NCBI GenBank assembly: GCA_938004015.1
Contig: CALKWU010000053.1
Coordinates: 1-10,326 of the forward strand
Source: an uncultured Oceanobacillus sp.
GTDB taxonomy: Bacteria; Bacillota; Bacilli; Bacillales; Amphibacillaceae
DNA: 10,326 nt
Direction of reading: 5' to 3'
Of the stretch, positions 8,048 to 10,326 are shown in pieces. The position numbers and the translations under genes were made by a program. Each line of letters opens with the position of its first letter. Within the stretch, counting starts at the first letter, position 1. The notes below the pieces were generated by a model, which was not told where the DNA came from, ran no database searches, and worked only from the letters and a program-made list of their open reading frames with translations.

Positions 8048-8076
8048 ATTATATTTTTTCGGGAAAGCGTTTACAA
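8048..8076 (-). promoter_or_regulatory. Sigma-A promoter of the transporter/two-component cluster
   Basis: On the - strand, TTGTAA (8071-8076) and a perfect TATAAT (8048-8053) are separated by exactly 17 bases. The predicted transcript begins near 8041, leaving a leader of about 30 bases that contains the GGAGG site (8018-8022) of the binding lipoprotein gene. This is the best promoter match I found in the window. Confidence 0.75.
8062..8076 (-). promoter_or_regulatory. Catabolite-responsive element (cre), CcpA binding site
   Basis: TTGTAAACGCTTTCC read on the - strand matches the Bacillus cre consensus WTGNAANCGNWNNCW at all positions except the last. It covers the whole -35 hexamer and much of the spacer of the promoter at 8048-8076, the classic position for repression by CcpA with HPr-Ser-P. 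The likely effect is that the operon is off when glucose or another preferred sugar is available. Confidence 0.7.
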
Positions 8077-8091
8077 TGTAATAAAAGAACA

Positions 8092-8115
8092 ACTTTGTCT
8101 ACTTTTCTACACTTT
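8092..8115 (-). repeat. Three phased AAAGT repeats, candidate response-regulator site
   Basis: AAAGT occurs three times on the - strand (8111-8115, 8101-8105, 8092-8096), with starts 10 and 9 bases apart, about one helical turn. The nearest copy ends about 15 bases upstream of the -35 hexamer. Phased direct repeats just upstream of -35 are where AraC-type activators usually bind, so these may be the target of the regulator encoded at 1552-2349. The repeat unit is short and chance is possible. Confidence 0.35.
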
Positions 8116-8148
8116 TTCTCAATGGATTGACTCGTTGAATTGGAACCG

Positions 8149-8170
8149 ATTGACATCCAGCTGGATCAAT
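8149..8170. repeat. Interrupted palindrome in the divergent intergenic region
   Basis: TCCAGCTGGA (8156-8165) is a perfect 10-base palindrome. It is flanked by ATTGA (8149-8153) and TCAAT (8166-8170), which also pair; two extra bases (CA, 8154-8155) break the symmetry on the left. It could be an operator half-way between the two divergent genes. It is not followed by a T-run, so it is not a clear terminator. Confidence 0.3.
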
Positions 8171-8247
8171 AATCTTTTCTAAAAATTTCAAGGGAAAACT
8201 TGTTAAACTGAAGTTGTTTAACTCGTTTTTTATATTTTTTGAAACTT

Positions 8248-8261
8248 TTCACATATGTGAA
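8248..8261. promoter_or_regulatory. 14-bp perfect palindrome upstream of the ECF sigma gene
   Basis: TTCACATATGTGAA reads the same on both strands and ends 31 bases before the sigma factor start codon. It is preceded by TTGAAAC (8239-8245), which resembles an ECF or sigma-A -35 element, but no matching -10 is visible. A dimeric repressor site is the simplest reading; the cognate protein is unknown. Confidence 0.4.
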
Positions 8262-8292
8262 CCCTCTAATGGACGAGAAAGGTGGGAAAGTG

Positions 8293-8841
8293 ATGAATCA
8301 GACGAGACTGATCAAACGAGCAAAAGCAGGAGATGCCGAAGCTTTTGAACAACTCCTCTTGGCATACAGTGAACAAATGTATCGGACAGCCTTTTTATAT
8401 GCTGGAAATCGTGACGATGCACTGGATGTTGTCCAGGAAACTAGTTATAAAACATTCTTCGCCACCATTAAGTCTTTGAGAATAAATAAATATTTTGCCA
8501 CTTGGCTGATGCGGATCCTCATCAACAACTCCGATGAGTGTTTGAAAATGAAAAAACGAGTCGACCCACTGGAATATATAGAACATTCTCTGTCCCAGAG
8601 AGATGATGTGAAAATCGAGCACATGGATTTGCTTCAGGCAATCGAACGGTTACGGAAATCTTACCGGGAAGCAATTCTATTGTTCTATTTTCATGATCTT
8701 CCCATCAAAGACATCGCAGCAGTTATGGAAATTCCCGAAAATACTGTGAAAACGTATCTCCGCCGTGGGAAGGAACAACTGAAAAATCACTTGGAAAGGG
8801 GAGGGCATGATGGAAGAGAAATCATTTCAGGAAATATATGA
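8293..8841 (+). CDS. ECF-family RNA polymerase sigma factor (182 aa)
   Basis: Extracytoplasmic-function sigma factor that redirects RNA polymerase, normally in response to envelope stress. Region 2 spans about residues 16-84: DAEAFEQLLLAYSEQMYRTA, then DDALDVVQETSYKTFFATIK, and KYFATWLMRILIN of the promoter-melting helix. Region 4 spans about 112-165: LRKSYREAILLFYFHDLPIK followed by the -35-binding HTH IAAVMEIPENTVKTYLRRGK. I chose ATG 8293 because AAAGGTGG lies at ideal spacing just upstream and gives the usual length; in-frame ATGs at 8239 and 8269 would add a non-conserved tail and lack such a site. The 3' end overlaps the downstream anti-sigma gene by 35 bases, as is usual for such pairs. 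Unlike its neighbours, the frame is intact throughout. It resembles the SigV/SigM group, but I cannot assign a specific name. Confidence 0.9.
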   Translation: MNQTRLIKRAKAGDAEAFEQLLLAYSEQMYRTAFLYAGNRDDALDVVQETSYKTFFATIKSLRINKYFATWLMRILINNSDECLKMKKRVDPLEYIEHSLSQRDDVKIEHMDLLQAIERLRKSYREAILLFYFHDLPIKDIAAVMEIPENTVKTYLRRGKEQLKNHLERGGHDGREIISGNI

Positions 8842-9887
8842 ACAAATTGAAATCCCGCAGGAAGACCTGCATCATACGATCCGTAACGGAATTCAGCGGG
8901 CAGAACAAACAAGGGGAAAGAAACGACGCCATGGGTTCAGTAATTTGGTGTTAGTCTCTCCCGATTTTTGGGATCTTTTTCATTACATTCAGTGTTTCAT
9001 TCCCATCATATGCTTAAAGTTGCCGCTTTTAGGAAGTGTTTTTGAATTGTTTGCTGAAGACGAAGAATCCACGTATCAAGAATATAATCAAAATGCTGTT
9101 GAATTAGGCATGATGAAGGAAAGCAATGGAGTAACTCCCACGATGACAGAAGGGGTCTATGACGGAGAAAATATCATACTTGCCTTTCTTTTGAGCAGTG
9201 AGGAAGACTTGGGAAAAGTTCCTTTTATCGAATGGGATATGGATCCATTCGTGAATGAGCATTTATCAAGAAATAATCTACTCGGAGGGAGTCAAATCAT
9301 TGAAAAACTTGATGCAAATACGTATGCCGGGTTGCTTGTTTTCAATTTATCGGGTCAATCTCCTTCAGAAACCATTCACTTCAGATGGGTCGGGCACCGA
9401 ATTTTCGATAAATGGATGAGTCAAAACAAGTGTCAGGGCAATGGCCATTTGAACTGAGCTTGGGCAATATCGGCAGTGAATCACGGTATTTTGACGATTC
9501 TGAAACGAAAAACCAAAGGATTGAACGTCCGACTGAACAAAATGACGATAACGCCAACATCCACGAGCTTCTATTTGAAGGAAATCGTCCATCCAAACCT
9601 CTTGGATGAAACGTGGGAGACGGTCATCGTTGATTATGAAATAACCGATGATTCAGGGAATGAGTACACAGTTGTTTCAAATGGAGCCAGCGGAAACAAT
9701 GAATATGTTTCTGCAGCGAGAGTCATTGCGAAAAACCTGGATGAAGAGTGAAGAGACAAAAGTCCTCACCATCACTCCGGTTGCCACTTTCTATAAAACG
9801 GAAGAAAGAAAAAAGGATTATGGCAAAGATTTGATCCCGGCCAGTGAACCGATCAACCTTGATCCCATTGAAGTCATCGTTGAATGA
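8807..9887 (+). pseudogene. DUF4179-like anti-sigma factor with about six frame changes
   Basis: By position (overlapping the sigma gene) and content this is the membrane anti-sigma partner of the sigma factor. The N-terminus KSFQEIYEQIEIPQEDL is the cytoplasmic sigma-binding part; AGGGGAGGG upstream supports ATG 8807 or 8810. The frame then changes repeatedly. The membrane helix (IFGIFFITFSVSFPSYA) is in the +1 frame at 8964-9014. The first frame resumes at about 9017 (KLPLLGSVFELFAEDEE) and runs to about 9380 (ETIHF). SDGSGTEFSING is in +1 at 9381-9416. ESKQVSGQWPFELSL is in +2 from about 9418. The first frame is used again from about 9476 (LTILKRKTKGLNVRLNKMTI, then YEITDDSGNEY). The last segment, TKVLTITPVATFYKTE, is in +1; dropping T9749 joins it to NLDEE. 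The end is TGA 9885-9887. Summed length is about 360 residues, normal for the family. As written no functional protein is made; sequencing error is a serious alternative. Confidence 0.7.
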
Positions 9888-9906
9888 TGAATGGGGGTCT
9901 TTTTTT
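9861..9906 (+). terminator. Probable Rho-independent terminator after the anti-sigma gene
   Basis: GATCCCATT (9861-9869) pairs with AATGGGGGTC (9890-9899) with a small bulge, an inner TCAT/ATGA stem (9874-9877 / 9884-9887) can extend it, and seven T residues follow (9900-9906). The left arm lies inside the 3' end of the coding region. The loop is longer than ideal. Confidence 0.5.
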
Positions 9907-9973
9907 CTTTGAACCAAATCGAGTGAAACAAAGCGTCTTTCCCAGCGACTAATCAAGAAAGGGGAGAGTCGAG

Positions 9974-10326
9974 ATGAAAAAACTTTTTTCTGTTGTTGCC
10001 CTTATGTTTATCTTGAGTGCCTGTCATGTATTCAATTTTTCATCTGCTTCGATGCCGGAAAATATGCCGGATGACTTTGACTTCTCGATTACATTCGGTT
10101 ACGACAAAAAGAATGAAATCAATACGTATGACGGAACGGTGACAAAAGATCTGATCATGGACGGCACCGCCACTGCTGACATCACTTTCACAATAGAGGA
10201 GAAGCAGAAGATTTACAACATGATGAGGGAAATAAATATCACCGCCACAAAAAAATTGACTCCAAAAATAACGAGTCTGTCAAGTATTTACGGGAGGTCT
10301 CCCTCACCTTTGATTTTTCCTTTGTT
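9974..10326 (+). CDS. Small lipoprotein, partial at window end, possibly frameshifted at an A7 tract
   Basis: ATG 9974 follows AAAGGGGAG (9958-9966) at good spacing. The N-terminus is a lipoprotein signal: MKKLFSVVALMFILSAC with lipid-accepting C17. The mature part begins MPDDFDFSITFGYDKKNEI and reads like a small extracytoplasmic lipoprotein of Bacillaceae; I cannot give a function. The frame stays open to the window edge, but its last 23 or so codons look odd (GRSPSPLIFPL). After the seven-A tract at about 10248-10254, another frame gives a more natural continuation (IDSKNNESVKYLREV); adding one A would join them. So either the tail is as written or one base was lost. It follows the anti-sigma gene after a probable terminator and may be controlled separately. 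Confidence 0.65.
   Translation, partial: MKKLFSVVALMFILSACHVFNFSSASMPENMPDDFDFSITFGYDKKNEINTYDGTVTKDLIMDGTATADITFTIEEKQKIYNMMREINITATKKLTPKITSLSSIYGRSPSPLIFPL

Noticed and set aside
7759..8130. Open frame of 123 codons on the + strand, antisense to the binding lipoprotein gene.
   Set aside because: It is a shadow of the real gene: no ribosome binding site, and the opposite strand has full family motifs.
9910..9937. ECF-type promoter (TGAACC, then CGTC) before the partial lipoprotein gene.
   Set aside because: The spacer is 18 bases instead of about 16, and the second TGAAAC (9924-9929) is far too close to CGTC.
1..10326. CRISPR arrays, tRNA or rRNA genes, insertion sequences or phage genes.
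   Set aside because: No regularly spaced repeats, no cloverleaf or rRNA-like stretches and no transposase or integrase motifs seen on either strand.

Overview
The window looks like a chromosomal segment of a low-GC Gram-positive, most likely a member of the Bacillaceae. The signs are strong GGAGG-type ribosome binding sites, a sigma-A promoter with an overlapping CcpA-type cre site, a YesM/YesN-type two-component pair, lipoprotein signals, and an ECF sigma factor followed by a DUF4179-like anti-sigma gene. I cannot name a genus from the sequence alone.

Layout. (1) Bases 1-1462 (+ strand): a 51-residue membrane peptide, then an APH-family small-molecule phosphotransferase gene broken by one frameshift. 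(2) Bases 1552-8009 (- strand): an intact five-gene cluster read in the order substrate-binding lipoprotein, ABC ATPase, fused two-domain permease, YesM-type histidine kinase, AraC-type response regulator. (3) Bases 8010-8292: a divergent regulatory region. It holds a very good sigma-A promoter for the transporter cluster, a cre site lying on the -35 end of that promoter, three helically phased AAAGT repeats just upstream, and a 14-bp perfect palindrome in front of the sigma factor gene. (4) Bases 8293-9887 (+): an intact ECF sigma gene overlapping a DUF4179-like anti-sigma gene that changes frame about six times. (5) Bases 9974-10326 (+): the start of a small lipoprotein gene that runs off the window and may also be frameshifted.

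How the parts fit. The transporter would usually be auto-annotated as Fe(III) transport (FbpABC-like). The cre site argues instead for an imported carbon compound, and the composition (an AfuA/HptA-type binding lipoprotein with an HptS/HptR-like YesM/YesN pair) resembles the HptRSA hexose-phosphate sensing module of Staphylococcus aureus joined to an AfuABC-type sugar-phosphate importer. My working model is that the lipoprotein both delivers substrate to the permease and may present it to the kinase, the AraC-type regulator activates the promoter at 8048-8076 through the upstream repeats, and CcpA shuts it off when preferred sugars are present. The substrate is inferred, not shown.

The intact - strand cassette is flanked on both sides by + strand genes carrying frameshifts. 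This is either local gene decay or uneven sequence quality; raw reads would decide.
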